Of a stretch of DNA of 64,000 nucleotides, positions 44,803-53,074 are shown piece by piece. The translations under genes were made by a program, and so were the position numbers. The notes beneath the pieces are model-generated. The model was not told where the DNA came from, did not search any database, and saw nothing but the letters and a program-made list of their open reading frames with translations. How positions within the stretch are numbered: the first letter of the stretch is position 1; every line of letters starts with the position of its first letter. The stretch lies in the NCBI RefSeq assembly GCF_963973895.1, contig NZ_CAXBBF010000001.1; one strand, 5' to 3'. Source of the DNA: Porticoccus sp950063125 (GTDB lineage Bacteria; Pseudomonadota; Gammaproteobacteria; Pseudomonadales; Porticoccaceae).

Positions 44803-45041
44803 ACGATTCTCCGGGGGGAGTGCCTTTCAAAGGTCGAGAGATACAAATCCTCGACCTTTTCTCTGGCCCACGGGGTTTTACGCAGGAAGGTCAGCGATGA
44901 CTTGATGGACGGGGCATTTTTAAAACACTTGATATCAATTCGCCGGGCCAGGCCATCCCAATCGTAGTGCTCCACCAGCGCCGTGACAATTTGCTGCAAG
45001 GTCACGCCATGTAGGGGATTATTCGGTTGCTGATTGCTCAT
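44799..45041 (-). CDS. VF530-family small DNA-binding-like protein (DUF2132)
   Basis: 80 residues. LHGVTLQQIVTALVEHYDWDGLA and INCFxxxPSIKSSLTFLRKTPWAR-type sequence (here RIDIKCFKNAPSIKSSLTFL) match the VF530 family, a small helical fold described as DNA-binding. Function is unknown. Its 3' end overlaps that of ubiT by 4 bp, so the two are convergent. No motif of catalysis is present. Confidence 0.88.
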   Translation of the reverse strand: MSNQQPNNPLHGVTLQQIVTALVEHYDWDGLARRIDIKCFKNAPSIKSSLTFLRKTPWAREKVEDLYLSTFERHSPRRIV

Positions 45042-45128
45042 CAGATTGATCCATCACTATTGTTGAAGTGTTTATACCACTACTACGATCAGTAAATGAC
45101 TGCCCATTAATACGGTGATTGTAAATCA

Positions 45129-46289
45129 TTAGGCTGTTCTGAATCGCAATGGCAATGAGGAAAAGCCGCTTGCGGGATAGACAGCATTGATTGCTGGTTT
45201 GCCCGCTACAGGCTCGATCCACTCGGTGTGTTCGAACAGTGCCTCCATGACTGCCAGCAACTCCATTCGAGCCAGCGGTGCACCGGGGCAGACATGGATG
45301 CCCGCACCATAAAGCAGATTTTCAGTCGGGTCGCGATCCAGCCGGAAGCTGTCCGGGCTATCGAAGACATCACTATCCCGGTTGGCGGAAATCCAGTTCA
45401 GTGAGATTCGCTCCCCGGCACCAATCTTTCGGCCGCCAATTTCCACCGGGCAGGTTGTGATGCGCCGGTTGGCCACCAGGGGGCCGTGGATCCGCAGAAT
45501 CTCATCAATGGCCCCGGGCAACAGGGATGGTTGCTCGCGCAACCGTTTCTGTACCTCAAGGTGTTTCGCCAGATAGTGAACCAGTATGCCGATTGCTGCA
45601 GAAATGGTACCAATTTCTCCGACGGTCCAATTCCGTAAAATGCTCGTCATCTCTTCATGACTTAATGGGCGTCCCCAGACTTCTTCGTGCATCAGGTCTG
45701 CGGTGATGTCATCACCAGGTTTTGCGCCAGCCTGACGACGCGTTTCAAGCATGTCGACGACGAGAGTTTCAAGTTCGCGTGCAATATCCGCCATCGCTGT
45801 CCGGTCTCCAGCGCGGGTGGCTTCGGTATTCTTTCTGGCCCACTGGACTAGCGGATCGAGCAGGCCAGGTGGCCAGCCGAGAAATGCACATTGAACCCGT
45901 ACCGCAAAGGGCTGGGCGATATCGGCCATCAGTTCCACGTCACTTTGAGCCGGTACTTGGTCAAGCAGTTCTGTGATGATTTCCCGGCAGGAAGGTCCGA
46001 ATGCCTCCATTCGGGCCGGAGCAAAGTAGGGCTCGATGATATGCCGATAGACTGTATGTTCCGGGGGATCCATACCATTCGGGATGGAGAGGTGCCGGGA
46101 CACCACGCTGCTGAAAGTGTCGTGATCGTGAAGTACCCGGGTAAGGTCCCGATGCCGGAATAGTGACCACTGCACGACCTCGTTGTAAGCGACAGGGCAT
46201 TGTTCACGCATGTTGTCGTAAGCGGCGCGTTGGTCGCGAAGAACCGCTTCGGATTGCGGATCCCAATCGGATCGGAGTTTGTCAGTCAT
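45129..46289 (-). CDS. Cytochrome P450
   Basis: 386 residues, soluble bacterial class. ExxR helix EILR, then the haem-binding loop YGAGIHVCPGAPLAR with the thiolate cysteine near residue 335. The I-helix reads WTVGEIGTISAAIG, lacking the usual acid-threonine pair in its normal place, as in a subset of bacterial P450s. It may be a monooxygenase of lipids or aromatics; the substrate and redox partners are not encoded nearby. It is surrounded by anaerobic-metabolism genes and has no obvious anaerobic promoter, so it may be unrelated to them. Confidence 0.93.
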   Translation of the reverse strand: MTDKLRSDWDPQSEAVLRDQRAAYDNMREQCPVAYNEVVQWSLFRHRDLTRVLHDHDTFSSVVSRHLSIPNGMDPPEHTVYRHIIEPYFAPARMEAFGPSCREIITELLDQVPAQSDVELMADIAQPFAVRVQCAFLGWPPGLLDPLVQWARKNTEATRAGDRTAMADIARELETLVVDMLETRRQAGAKPGDDITADLMHEEVWGRPLSHEEMTSILRNWTVGEIGTISAAIGILVHYLAKHLEVQKRLREQPSLLPGAIDEILRIHGPLVANRRITTCPVEIGGRKIGAGERISLNWISANRDSDVFDSPDSFRLDRDPTENLLYGAGIHVCPGAPLARMELLAVMEALFEHTEWIEPVAGKPAINAVYPASGFSSLPLRFRTA

Positions 46290-46403
46290 GGTTACGCCTT
46301 TTCATGTCAGAGTATTTTGCGAACAGTTGGAATGCAGAATCCTGCAGGAGAGTGATATGTTCTGGTGCAGAGTCAACCGGCTCTGGTCGAGCGAAAAATA
46401 CCA

Positions 46404-47300
46404 TTACGTGAAGTCCATGCCCGGCTTCCCATACCAGTAGCCATTGCAAAATGTGGCTGCTCCCTGGTCACTGGCAATGAGTTGATTGCTGGGCGTTTCT
46501 CCTCGACGTATCCGGTCAAATTGCTCCAGCACCTGGAATGTGTTGCTGCTGTTTGGACTGATGCGAAGAATATCAACACCAATAGCTGCCATGTCATGGT
46601 ATTCCGCCAGCAAATTGTGAATATCACCAGAGAGTGTCTGAATGCCATTCAGGGTAAATAGCGATGTATTTTCACGCGTGTGCACGGGAATACCGTCTGG
46701 ATAATCCAGGCAACTCAGCTGGCAGTCATCCTTTGGCAGGTTGCGGTTGCGGGCGGTAAAACAGCGAGCGGAGTAGGCCAGTGGCAAATGCCCATAGCTG
46801 AATATTTCCGTTTGTACCTGTTGGGCAAAACCGAACTGCTGGACTTCTTCGAGGATACCTTGCAACGTGTGGCGGCTCAGCTCTACCGGCATCACCCAGC
46901 GCATCATGCCCGCCTGTTGCAGGACACGCAGGCTAGCGCTGTTGTAGATATTGATGGACGGACCGGCGACAAATGGCAGATTTCGCTCCGAAAGCAGTTC
47001 CACCGCCGCCATGTCGTTGGCCTCCATCAGGCAGTCACTCTGATCGCAGAGCTTGCGCAAGGTTACCAGGTCGGCACGTGACTCGATCAGTGCCAGGGTG
47101 GAGAGCACTACCTGTTTACCGGCCTCGGCCAGTGGCGCTGCCATTTCCAGCCACTCCGATGGGTGAATCTCGCGCCGTTTTGGGCAAACAGTTTCCCCTA
47201 GATAGACGATGTCAGCGGGGGAGTCCAGTGCCTGGTGATAAAAGTCTTCGACCTGTTGTCGCGGCCAGTAATAGAAAATTGGTCCCAGGGACAATTGCAT
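46404..47300 (-). CDS. ubiV: UbiV, U32-family Fe-S protein for O2-independent ubiquinone hydroxylation
   Basis: 298 residues. The four cysteines that bind the 4Fe-4S cluster in E. coli UbiV are present at identical positions, C39 (ETVCPKRREIH), C180 (YSARC), C193 and C197 (DDCQLSC). UbiV forms a complex with UbiU and performs the ring hydroxylations of ubiquinone without oxygen. It lies 26 bp after ubiU. In the 113-bp gap to the P450 gene only a weak AGAG/CTCT hairpin is seen. Confidence 0.95.
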   Translation of the reverse strand: MQLSLGPIFYYWPRQQVEDFYHQALDSPADIVYLGETVCPKRREIHPSEWLEMAAPLAEAGKQVVLSTLALIESRADLVTLRKLCDQSDCLMEANDMAAVELLSERNLPFVAGPSINIYNSASLRVLQQAGMMRWVMPVELSRHTLQGILEEVQQFGFAQQVQTEIFSYGHLPLAYSARCFTARNRNLPKDDCQLSCLDYPDGIPVHTRENTSLFTLNGIQTLSGDIHNLLAEYHDMAAIGVDILRISPNSSNTFQVLEQFDRIRRGETPSNQLIASDQGAATFCNGYWYGKPGMDFT

Positions 47301-47326
47301 CGGTTATTCCCCGTTGTTGTGGGTGT

Positions 47327-48322
47327 TTATTGCCAGGGACGCGAGTAGGCGCCAAAGGTGGTTTGACTGCCCTCGGAAACCCTGGAAAGGGTATCGAACC
47401 ACTCCCTGCGAGGGGTGAAGCGTTCGCCGGCATTGTGATAATGATCCAGTGCTTCCCGCCACACGCTTACCACCTGCGCCACATAGGCGGGACTGCGCTG
47501 GCGCCCCTCGATCTTGATGGCCTTGATGCCGATCTCCGCCAGCTGGGGAATCAACGCCAGAGTGTTCAGGCTGGTGGGTTCCTCCAGGGCATGATAGATA
47601 CGATCTTCCACCTTGAAACGGCCTTTGCAGAGGGTGGGGTAGCCAGCGTTTTCGCCGCCCTTGAAGCGGTCGATCAACACCCCGTTGAGGCGCGATTCCC
47701 GACCACTGGCTGTCTCTTGCCAGCGCACCGCTGAAGCAGGTGAGCAGGCGCCACAGGTGTTGGGGGATTCGGCGGTGACATAGGATGACAGATGGCAGCG
47801 GCCCTCGGCCATGATGCACAGACTGCCAAAACCGAATACCTCCAGATCCACCGGCCTAGCGGCCGCCAGTTGCCGCACCTGGGACAGGGAAAGTACTCGC
47901 GGCAGCACTGCCCGACGGATGTCGAACCGGCGTTGGTAAAAGGATAGTGCCGCGGCGTTGGTGGCCGATCCCTGGACAGAAAGATGCAGGGCGAGTTGCG
48001 GGTGCCGTTCCCGGGCGTAGTCGAGTACACCCAGATCGGCGACGATCAGTGCGTCAACACCCAGTTGTGCAGCGCGATCTACCGCCGACTGCCAAGCGCG
48101 CCAGTTGTGGGGTTGTGGATAGGTGTTGATGGCCACGAATAACCGGACATTGTGCCTGCGGGCGTGTTCCATGGCCTGGTCTGCCTTGCTGTCATTAAAG
48201 TTGAGGCCAGCGAAATGACGGGCGTTAGTGGCGTCCCGAAAACCGATGTAGACAGCATCTGCACCATTGTCCACGGCGGCCTTGAGTGCGGGCAGGCTGC
48301 CCGCTGGACAGACGAGTTCCAT
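47327..48322 (-). CDS. ubiU: UbiU, U32-family Fe-S protein for O2-independent ubiquinone hydroxylation
   Basis: 331 residues. The cluster cysteines of E. coli UbiU are conserved at the same numbering: C169 and C176 (CIMAEGRC), C193 (TCGAC) and C232 (PTLCKGRF). The start ELVCPAGSLPALKAAVDNGAD is typical of U32 proteins. Partner of UbiV and UbiT. GAGG precedes the ATG. A terminator-like hairpin ends just 20 bp upstream, so ubiUV is either read through from usp or has its own unrecognised promoter. Confidence 0.95.
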   Translation of the reverse strand: MELVCPAGSLPALKAAVDNGADAVYIGFRDATNARHFAGLNFNDSKADQAMEHARRHNVRLFVAINTYPQPHNWRAWQSAVDRAAQLGVDALIVADLGVLDYARERHPQLALHLSVQGSATNAAALSFYQRRFDIRRAVLPRVLSLSQVRQLAAARPVDLEVFGFGSLCIMAEGRCHLSSYVTAESPNTCGACSPASAVRWQETASGRESRLNGVLIDRFKGGENAGYPTLCKGRFKVEDRIYHALEEPTSLNTLALIPQLAEIGIKAIKIEGRQRSPAYVAQVVSVWREALDHYHNAGERFTPRREWFDTLSRVSEGSQTTFGAYSRPWQ

Positions 48323-48341
48323 GGTCGATCCTCTGGGTAAT

Positions 48342-48372
48342 AAAAAAACGTCCGACTGAAATGGACCGGACG
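48342..48372 (-). terminator. Intrinsic terminator after usp, immediately before ubiU
   Basis: On the minus strand CGTCCG pairs with CGGACG across 12 bases, and seven T residues follow (48348-48342). It stands 44 bp after the usp stop and 20 bp before the ubiU start, so it may limit rather than block transcription into ubiUV. Confidence 0.7.
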
Positions 48373-48415
48373 CAAAATCCCTGGAGTAGGGGTGAAAGCT
48401 TGGTGTTAACAGACC

Positions 48416-48847
48416 CTAGTTTGTCACCGGTACCATTAAGACCTTCTGCCGGGCCCGGTGAATCACGCCGGGGGCTGTTCCGCCGATCAGGGTATCGTAG
48501 AAAGGGCTGTGACCGTGGTTGCCGATGACGATCAGGTCTGCCTGTAGACGGTCCGCAGCCTGTATCAATTGATCGACGGGTTTCCCTTCCAGCATGACTG
48601 CACGGCAGTTGATACCCCGGGCAGACAGGTCATCGGCCATGTTCTTCAGCCGTGTCAACGCCTCATCGTAGGACAGCTGTATTTCTTTCTTCAGCTCTTC
48701 AGCAGTGGCACCTTCCATACCCGGTAATTCAGTTTCCACTGTTGCCAGAATCAACACGGCACGGTACTGCATGGCCAGATCGATGGCCGCATCGAGCACA
48801 CTCTCTGCATTTGAATCCAGGTCGATTGCCGCAAGTATGGTTTTCAT
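48416..48847 (-). CDS. Universal stress protein (UspA family)
   Basis: 143 residues with one Usp domain: KTILAAIDLDSNAESVLDAA at the start and the ATP-binding type IGNHGHSPFYDTLIGGTA, then HRARQKVLMVPV. The start at 48847 is chosen because AGGAG lies just before it; the frame continues to 48913 without support. It is preceded by a strong ANR/FNR-type promoter, as for oxygen-limitation-induced Usp proteins of Pseudomonas. It may aid survival without oxygen. Confidence 0.93.
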   Translation of the reverse strand: MKTILAAIDLDSNAESVLDAAIDLAMQYRAVLILATVETELPGMEGATAEELKKEIQLSYDEALTRLKNMADDLSARGINCRAVMLEGKPVDQLIQAADRLQADLIVIGNHGHSPFYDTLIGGTAPGVIHRARQKVLMVPVTN

Positions 48848-48885
48848 GGTGCAACTCCTCAGTTGACCTAAAAATGGCATAACAA

Positions 48886-48927
48886 ATTCTGCGGTGCCTG
48901 CCTCAGCTTGCAATTGATGTACGTCAA
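48886..48927 (-). promoter_or_regulatory. ANR/FNR-type promoter of usp
   Basis: TTGAT-GTAC-GTCAA at 48914-48927 is the best box in the window (nearly symmetrical). On the minus strand CAGAAT (48891-48886) is centred 32 bp downstream, the class II geometry. Transcription would start near 48879, about 30 bp before the usp ATG. Confidence 0.8.
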
Positions 48928-49056
48928 GCGTGTCCCCGAAGGAGTTCTTCTCTTAGGGGGTACCACTAAATAGACGGGTTAGTGCCGGTTTTGGGTTTCC
49001 GATCATGGTATTCATCTATCTATTTGAAATTCATGAATTATTTATGATTCTTTAAT

Positions 49057-49152
49057 TACCTCCTTGGTGGTATTAGCAGGCGAGCTGGTCTTTTTTACAA
49101 GCTTCGCCCGATGACCTGGATCAACTGTCATACCGCAACCTCTAGGTAGATT
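49057..49152 (+). promoter_or_regulatory. narK3 promoter: NarL-like palindrome and ANR/FNR-type box
   Basis: TACCTCC-TT-GGTGGTA at 49057-49072 fits the NarL 7-2-7 layout (6 of 7 in each half). ATGAC-CTGG-ATCAA at 49111-49124 is the box, and TAGATT (49147-49152) is centred 32 bp downstream. Palindrome to box is 53 bp centre to centre, almost the same as at narK1. The rest of the 48848-49213 gap has no gene. Confidence 0.75.
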
Positions 49153-49213
49153 CAGCCCGTCAGTCCCGGTTGTCGTTTTACAGTCAGATACAGTTCCCGC
49201 GAGGAAAAACACC

Positions 49214-50686
49214 ATGTCCCAGGCAACAATCAATTTACTGGACCTCAAAGATCCGAAAATCAGGATGCTGCATATTACGTGGTTCGCCTTTTTTCTCAGT
49301 TTTGTCGTCTGGTTCAGCCATGCCCCAATGCTGGCGGTAATCAAGGAGGCTTTTGACCTCACTGGAGAGCAGGTCAAGGCACTGATGATTCTCAATGTGG
49401 CCATGACCATTCCCGCCCGGATACTGATTGGTATTCTGGTAGACAAGTTTGGGCCACGACATATTTTCAGCGGTTTGCTGATACTTTCCGGCGGTATCTG
49501 CCTGTTGTTTGCCACGGCCACCAGCTATGAACAGTTGGCGTTATTCCGTTTTCTGCTCGGCTTTGTCGGTGCAGGATTCGTGATTGGCATTCGCATGGTC
49601 GGTGAGTGGTTTCCGGCCAGACAGGTGGGATTGGCAGAGGGTATATACGGTGGCTGGGGCAACTTCGGTTCTGCGGCCGGCGCCATGGCGCTACCTACCA
49701 TTGCCCTGATGTTTGGGGGTGATGACGGTTGGCGCTATGCCCTGGGTCTTACTGGTGTCGTCGCTTCCTTCTATGGTGTGTTTTACTACCTAAAAGCTCG
49801 CAATACGCCAAAGGGTTCCACCTATTTCAAACCGAAAAAATCCGGTGGCCTGGAAGTGTCCAGCTGGGGAGATTTCTGGTTTTACCTGGCGATGAACATC
49901 CCCATGTACATCGCCCTTGCGGTACTGACCTGGAAGTTGTCCCCGTCCAACCTGGGACTGCTCTCATCGGGAGGGGCCGGTGGTATCTACATCGGTCTGG
50001 TGCTGCTCTATCTGTTCCAGGTGTACCAGATCTGGAAGGTGAACCACGAACACCTGAAACAGGGTGTCCCGGAAATGCAACGATACCAATTCAGGCAGGT
50101 GGCAATTCTCGACGGCGCCTATTTTGTTACCTTTGGTTCCGAGCTGGCGGTGGTCTCGATGCTGCCATTGTTCTTCCTGGAAACCTTTGAGGGCCTTGAC
50201 CCTGTGAAGGCTGGGTTACTGGCCTCAGGGTTCGCTTTCATGAATCTGGTGGCACGACCCGGTGGCGGCTGGCTGAGTGACAGGTTCGGACGCCGGAAGA
50301 CCCTGATGATTCTGATTTCCGGACTTGCCATAGGCTATTTTCTACTTAGCCATATCGATGGCACCTGGTGGATTTTCCTGGCGGTGCTCGCCACCATGTG
50401 CTGTTCGTTCTTTGTCCAGGCGGGTGAGGGTGCCGTGTTTGCCATGGTGCCGCTGGTGCAGCGGCGTATGACCGGCCAGATCGCCGGTATGGCCGGTGCC
50501 TATGGCAACGTTGGTGGTGTGACTTATCTGACCATTCTGTCGTTTGTCGACTATCAAACCTTTTTTCTGCTGATCGCCGCTTCCGCTGTTCTGTTGTTTG
50601 TAGGCGTGATTTTCCTGAAGGAACCTTCCGGCAAGATGGCCGAAGTATTACCTGATGGAACAGTGGAGCTGATCGACGTAAGCTGA
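49214..50686 (+). CDS. NarK/NasA-type nitrate/nitrite transporter (MFS, third in window)
   Basis: 490 residues, 12 helices. WFAFFLSFVVWFSHAPM, GFVGAGFVIGIRMVGEWFPARQ and GIYGGWGNFGSAAGAMALP are the nitrate-signature stretch of the NarK/NasA group. FVQAGEGAVFAMVPLVQRR and GMAGAYGNVGGVTYL form the second. It differs clearly from narK1 and narK2 and resembles transporters found with assimilatory nitrate genes. Its promoter, however, has anaerobic and nitrate elements. It is 33 bp before the phosphatase/kinase gene, in an operon that continues to moaB and moeA. Confidence 0.9.
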   Translation: MSQATINLLDLKDPKIRMLHITWFAFFLSFVVWFSHAPMLAVIKEAFDLTGEQVKALMILNVAMTIPARILIGILVDKFGPRHIFSGLLILSGGICLLFATATSYEQLALFRFLLGFVGAGFVIGIRMVGEWFPARQVGLAEGIYGGWGNFGSAAGAMALPTIALMFGGDDGWRYALGLTGVVASFYGVFYYLKARNTPKGSTYFKPKKSGGLEVSSWGDFWFYLAMNIPMYIALAVLTWKLSPSNLGLLSSGGAGGIYIGLVLLYLFQVYQIWKVNHEHLKQGVPEMQRYQFRQVAILDGAYFVTFGSELAVVSMLPLFFLETFEGLDPVKAGLLASGFAFMNLVARPGGGWLSDRFGRRKTLMILISGLAIGYFLLSHIDGTWWIFLAVLATMCCSFFVQAGEGAVFAMVPLVQRRMTGQIAGMAGAYGNVGGVTYLTILSFVDYQTFFLLIAASAVLLFVGVIFLKEPSGKMAEVLPDGTVELIDVS

Positions 50687-50719
50687 CATGGCAACCAACG
50701 TGACGGAGAAGGTGCATAC

Positions 50720-52471
50720 GTGAGTCAAGGGGGCATTGAAACAGGAAATGTTTTCCGGGCCACTGTGGGGTGTTGCTCCGATGCAGGCGTCAAACCGGTC
50801 AATGAGGATGCCGTGGGCTATCGTATTCCCGACGATCACCTGCTCAATACCAAAGGCATAGTTGTGGCGCTGGCAGACGGCGTCAGCACTGCCGAGGCGG
50901 GCAGGGAAGCGGCGGAGCTGTGCATTCGCTCGGTGCTAAACAATTACTATACGACCCCGGAGACCTGGAGTGTCAAACATGCTATTCAGAAAATTCTCAC
51001 CCCGCTGAATCGTCAACTTTATAACCTGGGGCACGAAATCCACAATGAGGCGCGGGGTTATGTCACCACCCTGAGTGTGCTGGTGATCAAGTCCCACCTG
51101 GGCTATCTGTTTCATATCGGCGACAGCCGGATCCACCGTCTGGCGGCAGAGAACGGGGAATTAACCCAGTTGACTCGGGATCACACGGCGGGTATTTCCG
51201 CCGAACAGAATTACCTGATTCGCGCCATGGGCATGGATACCGGCCTCAATGTGGATGCCAGCGTTGTCACCCTTAAGCAGGGTGACATTTTTCTGCTCAC
51301 CAGCGATGGGGTACACGATTTCCTCTCCATTGATGCGTTGCACGGACTGATCGAGCGCCACCCGGATGATTACCAGCGCGCCTGTCGTACCATTGTTGCT
51401 GCTGCGCGGGCCGCCGGCAGTAATGACAACTTGAGTTGTATCCTGCTGCGCATCGACTATTTGGGACTGGAAAATATCGAGGACCTTAACGAGCGGTTGA
51501 CCCGATTGCCGTTCCCGCCTGATCTGTCTCCCGGAGTCAAGATTGATGGCTACGAAGTGTTGGCAGAAATGTATGCCAGCGAGCGAACTCAGCTCTACCG
51601 TGTGCGGGATCTGGATAGTGGCGCGGAACTGGTGATGAAAACCCCATCGCAGAATTACTGTGACAGCCCTGCCTATATTGAGCGTTTCATCATGGAAGAG
51701 TGGATCGGCCTGCGAATCGACCACCCCAACGTAGTCAAGGTGATCGCCCCGAAGGGGGCGCGCCGGTTTCTCTACTACCTGATGGAACTGGTGCCGGGCT
51801 TGTCCCTGGATCAATGGCTGGAACAGCACCAGGAGCGCCGTCCGAGGGACCTGATCGCGCTGGTGGAGCAAATCGCTGCCGGACTGGAGGCGCTGCACGA
51901 GAAGGAAACCGTGCACCAGGACCTGAAGCCCGGCAACATTATGGTGACTCCGGACATGGAGGTTCGCATTGTTGATTTTGGCTCGGTGTATGTTCCCGGC
52001 ATTCATGAAATATTTACGCCGATGACCCGCGAGGTGGCACTGGGCACCCTGGACTACGCTGACCCCGCCTACCGCTTCCGTATCAACACCGGCATCCGTG
52101 GCGATATCTATTCCCTGGGCGTGATCGTCTACGAAATGTTTACTGGCTTTTTGCCCTATGGTCACCGCATGGAAAAATGCCGTTCCCGGGAAGACTTCCT
52201 GCGGCTGCGCTACGTTCCGAGTTACCATCACCGGGATCTGATTCCGTTTTGGTTTGACCGGGCGCTGGAAAAGGCTGTTTCCATCGAACCGGAACACCGT
52301 TACGAAACCCTGCAGGGTTTCCTTCGGGACCTGAAACAACCCAACCCGGAATTTCTCAAGGAAGACCCGCAGCGTCCGGTGGAGAAGGATATGCTGCTAT
52401 TCTGGAAAATGCTTTCCTTTGTATTATTCGGGTTGCTGATCATTTCGCTGCTGGTGTCTGCCTCCCGCTGA
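50720..52471 (+). CDS. Bifunctional PP2C phosphatase / Ser-Thr protein kinase with C-terminal membrane anchor
   Basis: 583 residues, GTG start with GGAGAAGG. PP2C domain (about 8-245): NEDAVGY, ALADGVST, GDSRIHRL, TSDGVHDFL and SNDNLS supply the metal-binding aspartates. Kinase domain (about 268-540): lysine in ELVMKTPS, HQDLKPGN as the catalytic loop (near 398, Gln in place of the common Arg), VDFGSV, and GTLDYADPAY for the activation segment. The last 25 residues form one membrane helix. The two opposing activities in one chain suggest a reversible switch on a membrane target, plausibly the adjacent nitrate transporter. The target is inference. Confidence 0.92.
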   Translation: MSQGGIETGNVFRATVGCCSDAGVKPVNEDAVGYRIPDDHLLNTKGIVVALADGVSTAEAGREAAELCIRSVLNNYYTTPETWSVKHAIQKILTPLNRQLYNLGHEIHNEARGYVTTLSVLVIKSHLGYLFHIGDSRIHRLAAENGELTQLTRDHTAGISAEQNYLIRAMGMDTGLNVDASVVTLKQGDIFLLTSDGVHDFLSIDALHGLIERHPDDYQRACRTIVAAARAAGSNDNLSCILLRIDYLGLENIEDLNERLTRLPFPPDLSPGVKIDGYEVLAEMYASERTQLYRVRDLDSGAELVMKTPSQNYCDSPAYIERFIMEEWIGLRIDHPNVVKVIAPKGARRFLYYLMELVPGLSLDQWLEQHQERRPRDLIALVEQIAAGLEALHEKETVHQDLKPGNIMVTPDMEVRIVDFGSVYVPGIHEIFTPMTREVALGTLDYADPAYRFRINTGIRGDIYSLGVIVYEMFTGFLPYGHRMEKCRSREDFLRLRYVPSYHHRDLIPFWFDRALEKAVSIEPEHRYETLQGFLRDLKQPNPEFLKEDPQRPVEKDMLLFWKMLSFVLFGLLIISLLVSASR

Positions 52472-52537
52472 TGGTTTCCACAGCCAGCTCACGCGGATCT
52501 GACCCGAATCAACTGAACTGAAGACAAGAGAGAATTT

Positions 52538-53074
52538 ATGTCCCACGCTGCCAAAGAATTTGTCCCCCTGCACATCGCCGTTCTCACGGTTTCCGACACT
52601 CGCACGCTGGAGCAGGACAGTTCCGGTCAGTTGCTGGTGGACCGTCTTTCCGAAGCCGGCCACGTGCTGGCGGACCGGGTACTAGTCCCCGACGATATCT
52701 ACCGTTTGCGTGCTGAGGTGTCCCGTTGGATTGCTGACCCCCAACTCCAGGTAGTGCTCGTGACCGGCGGCACTGGCTTCACTGATCGGGATTCCACTCC
52801 GGAGGCGCTGTTGCCACTGTTCGACAAACAGGTGGAAGGTTTTGGCGAGCTGTTCCGGCAAATTTCCTTTACCGAGATCGGCACTTCTACCGTGCAGTCC
52901 CGTGCGGTGGCGGGTCTGGCCAACCGCACGCTGGTGTTTTGCATGCCCGGTTCCACCAATGCCTGCCGCACCGCCTGGGACAGGATCCTCGGCGAGCAAC
53001 TGGATGCCCGCACCCGCCCCTGCAATTTCATTCCTCATGTGGCGCGAGTTGATAAATGCGAGGGACGCTCATGA
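52538..53074 (+). CDS. moaB: MoaB/Mog-type molybdopterin biosynthesis protein
   Basis: 178 residues. VTGGTGFTDRDSTPEALLPLF and the C-terminal FCMPGSTNACRTAWDRIL are the MoaB signatures. The Mog/MoaB family adenylates molybdopterin before Mo insertion by MoeA, which is encoded next with a 4-bp overlap (ATGA). A box-like CTGAC-CCGA-ATCAA at 52499-52512 is too close to the start for a standard class II site, so an operon promoter upstream of narK3 is more likely. Confidence 0.93.
   Translation: MSHAAKEFVPLHIAVLTVSDTRTLEQDSSGQLLVDRLSEAGHVLADRVLVPDDIYRLRAEVSRWIADPQLQVVLVTGGTGFTDRDSTPEALLPLFDKQVEGFGELFRQISFTEIGTSTVQSRAVAGLANRTLVFCMPGSTNACRTAWDRILGEQLDARTRPCNFIPHVARVDKCEGRS

Noticed and set aside
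51161..52339. 392-codon minus-strand frame
   Set aside because: Antisense to the phosphatase/kinase gene, whose catalytic motifs are unmistakable; no family resemblance on the opposite strand.
52499..52512. ANR-like CTGAC-N4-ATCAA before moaB
   Set aside because: Its centre is only about 32 bp before the start codon, so class II spacing would put the transcript start inside the gene.
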